A stretch of DNA of 41,897 nucleotides, from positions 1 through 41,897 of the forward strand of contig CAZBMS010000008.1 in assembly GCA_964493125.1 (NCBI GenBank), given 5' to 3'. Numbering within the stretch: the stretch's first letter is position 1; every line of letters starts with the position of its first letter. Shown here in pieces: positions 25,437-34,678 of the stretch. This DNA is from QGNO01 sp964493125 (GTDB lineage Bacteria; Chloroflexota; Dehalococcoidia; Lucifugimonadales; QGNO01). The notes beneath the pieces are model-generated. The model made no database searches and was not told where the DNA came from. It saw only the letters and a list, made by a program, of their open reading frames with translations. The position numbers were made by a program, and so were the translations under genes.

Positions 25437-26336
25437 GTGGAACCTGACCGCTTTGACTATTTGCCTATCATAGACAGACCTGATATCAGGTGGCCTAATG
25501 ACGCTAGGGTTGCCCTGTGGGTTGCTCCGAACGTTGAGCATTATGATCATTTGCCACCATATAACCCACACCAGAATGCCTGGCCTCGCGTCCCCCATCC
25601 AGATGTAATGAGTTATTCCTACAACGATTACGGAAATAGAGTAGGCTTTTGGAGACTACTCGAAGTTTTCGATAAATATTCGATTCGTTGCACCCCAGCT
25701 CTTAACGTTGCTGTACTAGACCACTATCCAGAAATACGGGATGCAATGGTCGAGCGCGACTGGGACTTCATGTCGCACGGTGTTTATAACACGCGGTATT
25801 TGTGGGGAGCCTCTGAAGAAGAGGAGAGAGCCTTTTATAAGGACACCATAGATACTATTAAGTTACACACCGGAAAAGATTTGAAAGGCATGTTAGGGCC
25901 GGCTTTAACTAACACCGAGCGGACCCCTGATCTGATGGCTGAGGCTGGCCTCACCTACCACACCGATTGGTTTCATGATGATCAGCCATTCCCTTTGAAA
26001 GTTAAAGAGGGAAGATTTATTACTGTTCCTTATTCAATAGAAACGAATGACGGGGCTGTGAACTCACTCGGGTTTGAAGCTGACTACTTGGCTCAAATCA
26101 TTAAGGACCAATTCGACGTTCTATATAGGGAAGGGGAACAGAGTGGTCGAGTCATGTGCATTGCACTTCATCCATATTGGAGTGGGCAGGCGCACAGAAT
26201 ACGGTATCTTGACGAAGCTTTTGACTACATATTCTCGCACAGCCAAGTGTGGCAGGCCACTGCGGATCAGATAGCTGCGTACTATTTAGATAACTATTAT
26301 GATGAGGTAGTAAATCACCTCGAGCAGGGCAAATGA
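25437..26336 (+). CDS. Polysaccharide deacetylase-like protein (PuuE-type), copy 1
   Basis: A 299-residue protein with the carbohydrate esterase 4 (NodB) fold but without the normal metal triad. The first motif, normally TFDD, is replaced by APNVEHYDH (about 30-38), and the HSxxH motif by SHGVYN (113-118). This pattern is close to the PuuE allantoinase branch, whose characterised Pseudomonas member works without metal on a cyclic ureide. The GTG start at 25437 has GGAGG five bases upstream; no better ATG exists. Its stop overlaps the start of copy 2 in an ATGA. It is the first gene of the operon driven by the promoter at 25380. Amide or ureide hydrolysis is the best inference. Confidence 0.82.
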   Translation: MEPDRFDYLPIIDRPDIRWPNDARVALWVAPNVEHYDHLPPYNPHQNAWPRVPHPDVMSYSYNDYGNRVGFWRLLEVFDKYSIRCTPALNVAVLDHYPEIRDAMVERDWDFMSHGVYNTRYLWGASEEEERAFYKDTIDTIKLHTGKDLKGMLGPALTNTERTPDLMAEAGLTYHTDWFHDDQPFPLKVKEGRFITVPYSIETNDGAVNSLGFEADYLAQIIKDQFDVLYREGEQSGRVMCIALHPYWSGQAHRIRYLDEAFDYIFSHSQVWQATADQIAAYYLDNYYDEVVNHLEQGK

Positions 26337-27247
26337 ACAGCGAAATTAGACAGCCGGGCATGGACAATGAATATTATGAATTTTTGCCCATCAAATCGAG
26401 AGAGCGCTTAATTTGGCCGGGTGGTGCGCCTATAGCACTTTGCGTGATAGTGAATTTGGAGCACTATGAATGGAATCTTTCTAAGATTGAGAATAAACCC
26501 CAAAGCATGCCAGGATTCAGGGCGTCGCTTCCTTACCCGGACATTCGTAATTTTTCTCAGAGAGAGTATGGTAACAGGGTGGGAATATTCCGAGTGATGG
26601 GCATCCTCGATAAATACAATATCAAGGCTACGGTTGCTATGGACAGCACTGTTGCGGAGAATTACCCGTTTCTTGTTGAACAGTGTCAGAAGCGCGATTG
26701 GGAATTCATAGGTCATGGACAAACGGCGACACGGCTGATTACAAGTGCTATGACCGAAGAAGAAGAGCAAAGCTACATATCAAATAGCATAAATGCTATC
26801 GAAAGAGTTACATCACGACGCCCGATAGGCTGGATGGGCCCTTCATATTCTGAGTCCACTCGGACGCCAAAATTGTTGGCAGCTGAGGGGATAAGGTATG
26901 TTTGCGATTGGCCTAATGATGAACAGCCATACAAAATGAAAGTCCCTACTGGGGAGATGCACTCGTTACCCATTTTGTTGGATCTGGACGATTTTTACAT
27001 GTTGTGGGCACGTACCTTGCCGATTATGGACTACAGCCGATTGTTGAAGGATAGCTTTGACAGGCTGTATTTTGATGGAAAGGTTAGCGGTAGACTTATG
27101 ACCCTAAATTTGCATCCATGGTTGATAGGTCAGCCGTATCGGAGCAAGTACTTGGACGAGGCCCTGTCTTATATAACAGGGCACAGTAATATATGGAAAG
27201 CAACTGGCGCTCAAATTGTTGACTGGTATGCTAAAAATGGTGACTGA
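26333..27247 (+). CDS. Polysaccharide deacetylase-like protein (PuuE-type), copy 2
   Basis: A 304-residue paralogue of the preceding gene, with the same layout but clearly diverged. CVIVNLEHYEWNL replaces the canonical TFDD region and FIGHGQTATRL the HSxxH region; NREYGNRVGIFR-type and LNLHPWLIGQPYRSKYLDEAL segments match copy 1. It starts with ATG in a four-base ATGA overlap with the copy 1 stop, so the two products are translationally coupled and could form a heteromer. An internal ATG at codon 10 is possible but loses the overlap. The next gene, an amidohydrolase, follows after 17 bases. Confidence 0.82.
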   Translation: MNSEIRQPGMDNEYYEFLPIKSRERLIWPGGAPIALCVIVNLEHYEWNLSKIENKPQSMPGFRASLPYPDIRNFSQREYGNRVGIFRVMGILDKYNIKATVAMDSTVAENYPFLVEQCQKRDWEFIGHGQTATRLITSAMTEEEEQSYISNSINAIERVTSRRPIGWMGPSYSESTRTPKLLAAEGIRYVCDWPNDEQPYKMKVPTGEMHSLPILLDLDDFYMLWARTLPIMDYSRLLKDSFDRLYFDGKVSGRLMTLNLHPWLIGQPYRSKYLDEALSYITGHSNIWKATGAQIVDWYAKNGD

Positions 27248-27264
27248 GCACTGAAGGAGAAACT

Positions 27265-28515
27265 ATGTATTCGAATGGCGTGACGCATCGATTGATTAAG
27301 GCAGGAACTCTGGTAGATGGGAATGGTGGACAGCCTATGAAGGATATGGCCGTCTTGGTGGAAAACAGCACTATAGTTCAAGTTGACCATGCTGAACGGA
27401 TACGAGTTCCAGATGGTGCCATACTCGAAACTTCTGAATTCCCAGATGCTACATTGCTGCCTGGACTTGTGGATTGCCACACTCATACGAACATGCCAGG
27501 TGATGGCACTTCGGTTGATGACGTAGGCCTAGAGTCTTACGAGATACATATATTGCAAGGTGTTAAACAGGCTAAGTTGGCATTGGAAAGTGGCGTTACA
27601 ACCATGCGGGATAATGGAGGATGGCACAGGAGCGTTTTTTGGCTAAAAGAAGGGATTCGTAGGGATTTGGTTGCAGGACCAAGGATACTTGCATCGGGTA
27701 GGCCTATCACGATGACTGGGGGGCATTGCTGGATGATGGGATCAGTAGCTGATGGAGTTGCTGAAGTCCGAGCCGCCGTTCGTGAATTAGTATGGGAAGG
27801 AGCTGACTTTATAAAGGTTATGGCTACCGGAGGTTCAACTATAGGGAGCATGTCAGAAAGGCCTTCATATACTTTGGAGGAGCTACAGGCGATTACTGAT
27901 GAGGCTCATCGACGTGGTCGCCTTGTAGGTGCTCATACTATTGCTCAGAAAGGCATTGAGAACGCTCTCGATGCCGGAGTGAATATGCTAATCCACTGTA
28001 CATTTGTTCAGCCGGATGGGTCTATACGCTACGACCCTAAGGTAGGAGAGCGCATCGCCTCGACAGACACCTGGGTGAATCCGACAATTCACGTTCGCCG
28101 CGGTTTTGTCGATCTCTTAGAGCAAAAACGTACTGAAGAAGGTTTGACTCCTGAAGAAGAAGCCGATTTGGCCGATAGTGTTAAGGCTGTTGAAGATAGA
28201 GTAAAGGTAACTAGTCAACTGATTAAAGATGGTGCGAAGGTTATAGGCGGATCGGATTGCGGATGGCATGTATATGAGTTCGGCATGTTTCATAAGGAAC
28301 TCGAGACGTTGGTTATGTCTGGCATGTCACATGGTGAAGCTTTGCTTGCCGGTACTCGGGAGGCGGCTAAGGCCCTGGGGGTGAGCGACATAGTAGGAAC
28401 GCTTGAGGTTGGTAAAGAAGCCGACTTACTTCTAACAAATGGTGATCCTACAGAGAACATAAGTCACCTGCAAAATGTTGTGGGGGTGTTTAAGAGTGGG
28501 ATTAGGGTGAAGTAA
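27265..28515 (+). CDS. Amidohydrolase (imidazolonepropionase-related, COG1228)
   Basis: A 416-residue metal-dependent amidohydrolase with a different site from the COG0402 members in this window: DCHTHTN (His72, His74), FIKVMATGG with Lys184, which in this group is carboxylated to bridge two metals, AHTIAQ (His224), IHCTFV (His244) and GGSDCGWH (Asp331). The family includes Xaa-Pro-type dipeptidases and hydrolases of cyclic amides. AAGGAG precedes the ATG. It is the third gene of the operon with the two PuuE-like proteins, so the three together may open and then hydrolyse a cyclic ureide or amide. This is inference from gene order. Confidence 0.88.
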   Translation: MYSNGVTHRLIKAGTLVDGNGGQPMKDMAVLVENSTIVQVDHAERIRVPDGAILETSEFPDATLLPGLVDCHTHTNMPGDGTSVDDVGLESYEIHILQGVKQAKLALESGVTTMRDNGGWHRSVFWLKEGIRRDLVAGPRILASGRPITMTGGHCWMMGSVADGVAEVRAAVRELVWEGADFIKVMATGGSTIGSMSERPSYTLEELQAITDEAHRRGRLVGAHTIAQKGIENALDAGVNMLIHCTFVQPDGSIRYDPKVGERIASTDTWVNPTIHVRRGFVDLLEQKRTEEGLTPEEEADLADSVKAVEDRVKVTSQLIKDGAKVIGGSDCGWHVYEFGMFHKELETLVMSGMSHGEALLAGTREAAKALGVSDIVGTLEVGKEADLLLTNGDPTENISHLQNVVGVFKSGIRVK

Positions 28516-28516
28516 C

Positions 28517-28528
28517 TGTCTATAGACA
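28517..28528. repeat. 12-base perfect palindrome TGTCTATAGACA
   Basis: A perfect palindrome lies immediately after the amidohydrolase stop and before the DUF917/HyuA genes. It could be an operator for the next unit. It is short enough to arise by chance, so confidence is low. Confidence 0.22.
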
Positions 28529-28693
28529 ATGCTATCCTCGAATAATAATCTCTTGAGTGCTCGAGTGAGTCTTGGCTGTGACCCTAGTTTTGCAGGTTTG
28601 TGCTTTATTGGAGCCCTTTTCTTTCAGCTTAAGTGATAACGAATTGTCGTTGAGTATGCAAATAAATTTAGATTTGGAGATTGAGATAAGCAG

Positions 28694-29764
28694 ATGTGGG
28701 AAGTAACTGAACAGGACCTCGAATCTATAGCCATAGGTGCAGGTATATTGGGAACTGGTGGTGGAGGAAATCCATATGTGGGCATGCTAAGGGCGAGGCA
28801 GATGATAAGAGAATTTGGGCCAGTGAAGGTTCTCTCTTCGGATGAACTGGACTCCGACGACAGGATAGTGTGTGTTGGGGGTATCGGAGCTCCTACTGTT
28901 GGAATAGAGAAGATGCGTGACAAGCAGGCATATTATGCAATGCGTGCGATTGAGGATTATACGGGCTTAAAAGCCACAGCTTTGGTATCGAATGAAATTG
29001 GTGGTAGTAATTCATTAGAGCCATTAATTCCCGCAGCTATTTCTGGCTTACCAGTGGTTGATGCGGATGGCATGGGTCGAGCTTTTCCTCAATATCATCT
29101 CAAAACCTTCTTCGTTTATGGAGCACCTTATGCCCCTTTGGCTCTGGCTGATGAAAAGGGCAACACTATGGTAATTCCTGAAGCGATCAGTGCGCACTGG
29201 GTTGAGCGTATGGCTCGTGCTGTCACTATACAAATGGGCTGCGTCGCTTGTTACGCTACGACTCCCATGAATGCTGAGCAAATACGCAATACGGCAGTTC
29301 TAGACTCTCTAACGCTTACCAAGGATTTGGGAGATGCCGTAAAACGGGCCAGGGAGCAACACAAAGATCCTATAGAGGCTATTCTAGGAACCCATGCAGG
29401 CAAGGTCCTTTTCCAAGGTAAAATAGTCGATTTGGAGCGGCGTACAACTCAAGGTTTCGCTAGGGGCAAAGTTACCATTGAGGGCATGGGGCGGCACATT
29501 GCAGATCACATGGAAATTGAATTTCAAAACGAGAACTTGATTGCCAGCATAAATGGTAATTTGGTATGTATTGTTCCGGATCTGATCTGCATAGTTGATA
29601 CGGAGCGGGCAGAGCCAATAACTACTGAACTACTTCGTTATGGTTTCAGGGTGACGGTTTTAGGATTTCCAGCCCCTGATCTTTGGACTACTACTGAAGG
29701 CTTGGCAGTTGCTGGCCCTAGGGCTTTTGGCTATGGAGTAGATTACACGCCAATTGTGATTTGA
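28694..29764 (+). CDS. DUF917 family protein
   Basis: A 356-residue protein of the DUF917 family, which is usually encoded beside hydantoinase/oxoprolinase (HyuA-like) proteins. The N-terminus EQDLESIAIGAGILGTGGGGNPY is the family hallmark, with the Gly-rich run likely binding a ligand, and the later segments DADGMGRAFPQ and TTTEGLAVAGPRAFGYGVDY are conserved. No catalytic residues have been established for the family. The ribosome binding site is weak. It precedes the HyuA-like gene by 51 bases on the same strand. The pair probably works as one complex on a cyclic amide or ureide; this is inference from family association. Confidence 0.88.
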   Translation: MWEVTEQDLESIAIGAGILGTGGGGNPYVGMLRARQMIREFGPVKVLSSDELDSDDRIVCVGGIGAPTVGIEKMRDKQAYYAMRAIEDYTGLKATALVSNEIGGSNSLEPLIPAAISGLPVVDADGMGRAFPQYHLKTFFVYGAPYAPLALADEKGNTMVIPEAISAHWVERMARAVTIQMGCVACYATTPMNAEQIRNTAVLDSLTLTKDLGDAVKRAREQHKDPIEAILGTHAGKVLFQGKIVDLERRTTQGFARGKVTIEGMGRHIADHMEIEFQNENLIASINGNLVCIVPDLICIVDTERAEPITTELLRYGFRVTVLGFPAPDLWTTTEGLAVAGPRAFGYGVDYTPIVI

Positions 29765-29815
29765 GTGGTTAGGTGGTAAACAGTTTCCGATTGGCAAAAT
29801 ATGTAGGAGCTTTAG

Positions 29816-31354
29816 ATGCGTATAGGTATAGATGTTGGTGGTACAAATACAGATGCAGTTCTTCTAGATGGGGATGTGTTGGTTGCTCAGACTAAACAAC
29901 CAACTACAGCCGATGTTACTTCTGGAATTCTGTCTGCGTTGAAGGCTGTGCTGAACAATAAACCCGATGGAGCTTCAGTTGAGGCGGTAATGTTGGGAAC
30001 AACGCATTTTACAAATGCCCTCTTGGAGCATAAGCAACTGTCTCAGGCCGCCACTCTCCGATTGTGTTTGCCTGCAACTACACTGTTGCCCCCCCTAACT
30101 GATTGGCCCGATGAACTTAGAACTGCTATCGGTGGGCATTCATATCTTGTACATGGCGGGCATGAGTTTGATGGGAGAGAGATTTCTCCTTTAGACGAAG
30201 AGGAAATCCGCCAGGCAGCGAGAGATATGATTAATAAAGGTGTTCGAGGAGTTGCTGTTAGTGGAGTGTTTTCTCCTGTAGACACGTCTCATGAAGAGCG
30301 CGCTGGGGATATAATTCGGGAAGAGTCATCAGATCTCAACGTCACATTATCATCTGAGATCGGCAGGGTAGGAATCTTGGAGAGAGAGAATGCCGCCACT
30401 TTGAACGCATGTTTAGTTGATGTGGCTGAGCGAACCATAAGCGCAATACGGAATGCAATATCTTCGTTAGGTCTCGATGTTCCACTGTTTCTTAGCCAGA
30501 ATGACGGCACATTGATGGATGCTGAGTTTGCCGCTAGTTATCCCGTTTTCACAATAGCTTCAGGCCCCACTAACAGCATGAGGGGGGCAGCATTTTTATC
30601 TGGAGTTCTGGATGGGATAGTAGTTGATATTGGAGGAACCTCTACAGATGGAGGTGCATTAGTTAACGGTTTTCCCAGGGAGGCATCTGTAGCGGTAAAT
30701 GTAGCAGGTGTACGGACAAACTTTAGAATGCCGGACGTTTTCTCAATTGCTTTGGGAGGAGGAAGTATAGTTCAAAGAGATCCTTTACAGATAGGACCTG
30801 CAAGCGTCGGATATCGATTGGTTGAGGAGGGTCTAGTTTTCGGGGGTAATGTACTTACGACTACAGATATGGCAGTTGTTGCCGGGCTAGCCGACATTGG
30901 CAACTCTGGTCTTTTGGGTGGAGTCGGCAAATCTTTTGCTGAAGACGTCATATCCGAGATTCAAACTAGGATAGAGGACGTGGTGGATCAACTGAAACTC
31001 AGTGCTGCTCCAGTGCCAGTAATATTGGTTGGTGGTGGGAACATATTGGCAAAGGATTCTTTGGCTGGTGCATCGGATGTACTGAGGCCAGAGCACGCAG
31101 GAGTAGCAAACGCAATCGGTGCTGCTATCGCCCAGGTAGGTGGGCAAGTTGAAAAAGTTTATTCTCTATCTGACGTAAGTCGAGAGGAAGCACTAGCTTC
31201 TGCAAGGCAAGAGGCAACTGACAAGACTGTGGGAGCGGGAGCTGACCCTTCTACGGTAGAAATTGTAGAAGTAGAAGAAGTTCCGTTGGCGTATCTCCCA
31301 AGCAATGCTGTCCGAGTACGCATTAAAGCGGTGGGCAATTTGGCCAACTTATAA
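29816..31354 (+). CDS. Hydantoinase/oxoprolinase HyuA-like subunit (short form)
   Basis: A 512-residue protein of the HyuA family, with an actin-like ATPase fold. MRIGIDVGGTNTDAVLLDGD is the first phosphate-binding motif and VVDIGGTSTDGGALVNG (about 270-286) the second; VPVILVGGGNIL gives the adenosine motif. Full-length HyuA/oxoprolinase proteins are about 700 residues and usually pair with HyuB; this shorter form paired with DUF917 is a known variant arrangement. It would use ATP to open a hydantoin- or oxoproline-like ring. TAGGAG lies six bases before the ATG. It converges on the AEC transporter with six bases between stops. Confidence 0.87.
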   Translation: MRIGIDVGGTNTDAVLLDGDVLVAQTKQPTTADVTSGILSALKAVLNNKPDGASVEAVMLGTTHFTNALLEHKQLSQAATLRLCLPATTLLPPLTDWPDELRTAIGGHSYLVHGGHEFDGREISPLDEEEIRQAARDMINKGVRGVAVSGVFSPVDTSHEERAGDIIREESSDLNVTLSSEIGRVGILERENAATLNACLVDVAERTISAIRNAISSLGLDVPLFLSQNDGTLMDAEFAASYPVFTIASGPTNSMRGAAFLSGVLDGIVVDIGGTSTDGGALVNGFPREASVAVNVAGVRTNFRMPDVFSIALGGGSIVQRDPLQIGPASVGYRLVEEGLVFGGNVLTTTDMAVVAGLADIGNSGLLGGVGKSFAEDVISEIQTRIEDVVDQLKLSAAPVPVILVGGGNILAKDSLAGASDVLRPEHAGVANAIGAAIAQVGGQVEKVYSLSDVSREEALASARQEATDKTVGAGADPSTVEIVEVEEVPLAYLPSNAVRVRIKAVGNLANL

Positions 31355-31360
31355 AGATGG

Positions 31361-32269
31361 CTAAAAGTAATTTTGAGTCAACCAAACTAATGTAGTTACA
31401 GTTATTATGCTCAGCAGCGTGCTAGATGCGACGGCACTAGTCACCTGTTTAGGACGAGTCTGAAACTCAGTAGCCAGTATTGTTGTGTACACTGCTGTAG
31501 GCATTCCAGCTAATACAATAAGCACTTGTTGTGTGATTCCGTCTATTCCCAAGATCAAAGTTGCACCAAGTGCCAGCACTGGTGAAATGATTAGCCTTAC
31601 TATGGAGGCAACTCCTGCTGCCAACAAGTCGTCTTTTAGGGAGACGTTGGTGAGTTGAATGCCAAGGACTATCACCATTGTTGGTATGGCGGCATCAGCA
31701 AGCAAGTCTACAGGTGTTGATATGGCGCTAGGGAGACCCAGGTTCAATATATTGAGTACCAAAGCCGCAATGACCGCATAAAATGTGGGCATTTTTGTCA
31801 CAGCAATCAACGCTTGTTTTGCACCAACGCTGCCGCTGGCTGCTATGTAAACTGCTAATGTGCCTGACATCAGATGTTGTGGAACGGCAAAGATTAGAGC
31901 TCTCTCAAGTCCCGCTGACCCGAATGCGAAAAGTGCAACTGGCAGCCCATAGTTTGCTGCATTCATGAACATGGTTGTGAGCAGCATAGTAGCTCGATGT
32001 TGTTCTTTGAGCTTTGCGACGAAGCACAGGACGAAGCAGAAAATGTATAGAGCAGGTAACCATATTGCCTGAAAAGTAAGGATGTTTATGACATCTACAG
32101 AGGGTATTTCAGCGTCATACAGGTATGCAAAAATTAGTGCCGGTGAGAATACGAAGAGTGCTAATCTTCCTATAGAACGAACGTCTACAGTGACAATTCG
32201 CCCTAACAGTGCACCAATCGTTGCCATCAAAAGTATAGGGAAAATAGCGTTGCCTAGAACGTTTATCAA
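31361..32269 (-). CDS. AEC family transporter (auxin efflux carrier-like)
   Basis: A 302-residue membrane protein with about ten hydrophobic segments in two five-segment halves, typical of the bacterial AEC family, to which malate and malonate carriers belong. Recognisable are NYGLPVALFAFGSAGLERAL after the fourth segment and the repeat-half match LAGMPTAVYTTILATEF near the end. The start is a TTG at 32269 with AAGGG about six bases upstream. It lies 34 bases downstream of the YtcJ-like amidohydrolase on the same strand, so it may export or import the product or substrate of that enzyme. The substrate is not determinable. Confidence 0.83.
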   Translation of the reverse strand: MINVLGNAIFPILLMATIGALLGRIVTVDVRSIGRLALFVFSPALIFAYLYDAEIPSVDVINILTFQAIWLPALYIFCFVLCFVAKLKEQHRATMLLTTMFMNAANYGLPVALFAFGSAGLERALIFAVPQHLMSGTLAVYIAASGSVGAKQALIAVTKMPTFYAVIAALVLNILNLGLPSAISTPVDLLADAAIPTMVIVLGIQLTNVSLKDDLLAAGVASIVRLIISPVLALGATLILGIDGITQQVLIVLAGMPTAVYTTILATEFQTRPKQVTSAVASSTLLSIITVTTLVWLTQNYF

Positions 32270-32303
32270 GGAAGCCCTTCCTTCAGATCAAGATGAATCA
32301 GAT

Positions 32304-33905
32304 TTATTGTGAATATACTACTTTGCCGCCAATCACAGTTTTAATAATCGGTATATCTTTTATAGACAAAGGGTCAACGTCTATCGGATTTTGTCCTAGG
32401 ACTACGAAGTCAGCTAATTTGCCAGCTTGTATGGAGCCCTTAGTGTCTTCCTCGAATGATGCGTAAGCTCCATGCAGCGTGTATACTTTTAGGGCTTCCT
32501 CTACTGAGATCCTTTGATTAACGCCCCATTCATTACCTTCCATGTCTGTTCGTGTAACACAGCTTTGAATGCCCATCAGAGGCTGGAAAGGGCCGGGTGG
32601 GTAGTCTGTAGCTCCAGTAGAAATCACCCCGTTATCCAAAAAAGAGCGCTGAGCGAACATCCAATTAACCCTATCATCTCCGTAGTAGCGCATCTTTTCT
32701 CCGTGGTAGTAGACATATGTACAAAAGGGAGTCGCAATGACTCCAAGTGCTTTCATTTGGTCGATTATGCCCGGGTTAACCAAGGTGCAATGTTCAATTC
32801 GATGCCGAGTATTTGTTCTTGGAAACGCAGCCTGAGCTTTTGCATAGGCGTCTAGCACCATGCTTATTGCTGAGTCTCCGTTTGAGTGGACGCATACTTG
32901 AAAGCCGGCCCGATGTATATCCATGACCCACTCCTCAGTTTCTGCTGGGCTCATGGCCAGTATTCCTCTATCGGTTTCTGAGCCAATGTACGGCTCGGAA
33001 AGATATGCTGTTCGTGAAGCAATAGCGCCGTCAGACACCATTTTTATTCCGCCCAATCTCAACTGGTTGTCCCCGAATCCTGTTTTTAAACCTGCGTCGC
33101 GGAGCGCAGGGAACGCATCCCGGTGCATTAATGCATATACTCTAAGTGTTAGATCACCAGAGTTCCTGGCTTCTTGATAACTCGCCAAGTCTTCACTATC
33201 TGTCATTGCGTCATGAACGCTTGTCAGACCGGCTTCTGTAAACATCTGATTAACTAGACGAATTCCATCCCTGCGAATTTCTGAGGTTGTTTTAGGAAGT
33301 AATTCGGTCCGAAATTTCTCTACAGCCCGTTCGTAAACAACGCCATTTAATTCCCCGGAGCTGGGACTCCTTCCAAACCGGCCTCCAGGAGGATCTGGAG
33401 TAGTGTAATCAATATTTGCTAATCTAAGTCCTAGAGAGTTGACATAATAAACGTGCCCCGCGCGGTGAGAAACAAATATGGGATGTTTCGTACTCACCTT
33501 ATCTAAATCCCATTTTGTCAGGAAGCGATTCTCTTTCGTTTTAGTGTCGTCAAACTTGAACCCTTGGACCCATTCACCTACTGGTGTGATATTTGCTCGC
33601 TCTCGCAGAGCCTTGATGATTTCATCTATGCTCCGTTGGTCGCAGTCTGCACACATTACGTGCCTGGATCCGCTGCTTAGGACGTGAATATGTGCGTCTA
33701 TTAGGCCAGGTATTATGGTTTGCCCTCCCAAATCCCAAATCTTGGTTGAAGGCCCCGCCAAATTTTCTATGTCATCGGTCCGCCCGACGGCTACAAACTT
33801 ATCTCTAATTATGGCCAGGCTTTCTGCGCGAGGCTGCTTAGGGTCAATAGTTATTATGTTGGCATTCTTGACCAACACGTCTGCTTTGATTGCTTTGTTT
33901 GCCAT
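32304..33905 (-). CDS. Amidohydrolase family 3 protein (YtcJ-like)
   Basis: A 533-residue member of the YtcJ/amidohydrolase 3 family (COG1574). DAHIHVL provides His72 and His74; the later HSNGDSAISMVLDA, RHRIEHCTLV and GATDYPPGPFQPLMGI segments supply further ligands and the substrate loop; KLADFVVLG closes the composite beta domain. The family hydrolyses N-acyl or exocyclic amide and similar bonds; no substrate is known for YtcJ itself. AAGGAGG lies seven bases before the ATG, one of the best ribosome binding sites here. It is divergent from the ribosomal protein cluster across a 345-base spacer and is upstream of the AEC carrier. Confidence 0.88.
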   Translation of the reverse strand: MANKAIKADVLVKNANIITIDPKQPRAESLAIIRDKFVAVGRTDDIENLAGPSTKIWDLGGQTIIPGLIDAHIHVLSSGSRHVMCADCDQRSIDEIIKALRERANITPVGEWVQGFKFDDTKTKENRFLTKWDLDKVSTKHPIFVSHRAGHVYYVNSLGLRLANIDYTTPDPPGGRFGRSPSSGELNGVVYERAVEKFRTELLPKTTSEIRRDGIRLVNQMFTEAGLTSVHDAMTDSEDLASYQEARNSGDLTLRVYALMHRDAFPALRDAGLKTGFGDNQLRLGGIKMVSDGAIASRTAYLSEPYIGSETDRGILAMSPAETEEWVMDIHRAGFQVCVHSNGDSAISMVLDAYAKAQAAFPRTNTRHRIEHCTLVNPGIIDQMKALGVIATPFCTYVYYHGEKMRYYGDDRVNWMFAQRSFLDNGVISTGATDYPPGPFQPLMGIQSCVTRTDMEGNEWGVNQRISVEEALKVYTLHGAYASFEEDTKGSIQAGKLADFVVLGQNPIDVDPLSIKDIPIIKTVIGGKVVYSQ

Positions 33906-34250
33906 GTCCAGCCTCCTTGCTCAAGTTATCCACATTTAGCATGCTGCAGGCATCGATGTTTCGTTGATGTTGTTTTGAATATAACTACGGAATTAAAAGG
34001 CGAGATTACAGTATAGCGAATACTCATCCTTTGGAGAGTGAAAGTCAACAACTAGTAAATGCTTAGCCAATATTTGTGCTCACCAGAAATGCCTCAAATT
34101 ACCGCATTTCGTTGAATAGATTGTGGTTACTAAATTTGTACTAGATATTGAGAAAATTCAGTTTCTTGACAAGGCTAGCTACGAACGATAGACTTACTGT
34201 TTGTCGTCACATAATGTGGCGTCATTTGTGTCTCTTGTGTTGAGTAAAAA
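33906..34250. other. 345-base divergent spacer between catabolic and ribosomal gene blocks
   Basis: No protein or RNA gene is seen here. The right part holds the rpsL promoter described separately. The left part must contain the promoter of the YtcJ-like gene; TATACT and TATATT -10 candidates occur on the minus strand without acceptable -35 partners. No hairpin typical of a ribosomal protein autoregulatory leader was recognised. Confidence 0.5.
34166..34194 (+). promoter_or_regulatory. Sigma-70 type promoter of the ribosomal protein cluster
   Basis: TTGACA (34166-34171) is perfect and lies 17 bases before TAGACT (34189-34194), which matches four of six positions of TATAAT. Transcription would start near 34201, leaving a leader of about 50 bases before rpsL. 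No other equally good promoter was found from here to the right edge. Confidence 0.6.
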
Positions 34251-34661
34251 ATGCCGACGATAAATCAACTAGTAAGAAAAGGCCGAAAGGGTCTACATAA
34301 AAGGACTAAAGCGCCTGCTCTCAGGTTCGTGCAGAACTCGCTTCGGAATAGGATTGTGAGAGGGCCTGGTTGCCCTCAGCGGCGAGGTGTTTGTGTGCAG
34401 GTTAAAACTATAACCCCAAAGAAGCCTAACTCTGCGCTTCGTAAGGTTGCTCGTGTAAGACTTACCAATGGGATTGAAGTAACAGCGTATATTCCTGGGG
34501 AAGGTCATACTCTTCAGGAGCATTCGGTTGTATTGGTTAGGGGTGGTAGGGTTAAAGATTTACCGGGAGTCCGATATCACATAGTACGTGGCGCCTTGGA
34601 TACGGTTGGTGTCTCTGACCGAATGCAAGGTCGAAGCAAATACGGTTCAAAGAAGAGTTAA
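34251..34661 (+). CDS. rpsL: Small ribosomal subunit protein uS12
   Basis: A 136-residue uS12, slightly longer than the E. coli form. It sits at the decoding centre of the 30S subunit. The conserved TPKKPNSALRKVARVRL and IPGEGHTLQEHSV blocks are intact, as is GGRVKDLPGVRYH; the lysines in KKPNS and GRVKD are those whose change gives streptomycin resistance, so no resistance substitution is visible. The Asp within RVKDLPG is methylthiolated in some bacteria. The ribosome binding site is weak. It is the first gene of the str-S10 cluster, 17 bases before rpsG. Confidence 0.98.
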   Translation: MPTINQLVRKGRKGLHKRTKAPALRFVQNSLRNRIVRGPGCPQRRGVCVQVKTITPKKPNSALRKVARVRLTNGIEVTAYIPGEGHTLQEHSVVLVRGGRVKDLPGVRYHIVRGALDTVGVSDRMQGRSKYGSKKS

Positions 34662-34678
34662 AAAGACAGAGATAATAA

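Noticed and set aside
28644..28673. TTGTCG with TTAGAT as a promoter for the DUF917 gene
   Set aside because: Both boxes match poorly and the spacing is off; no promoter is called there.
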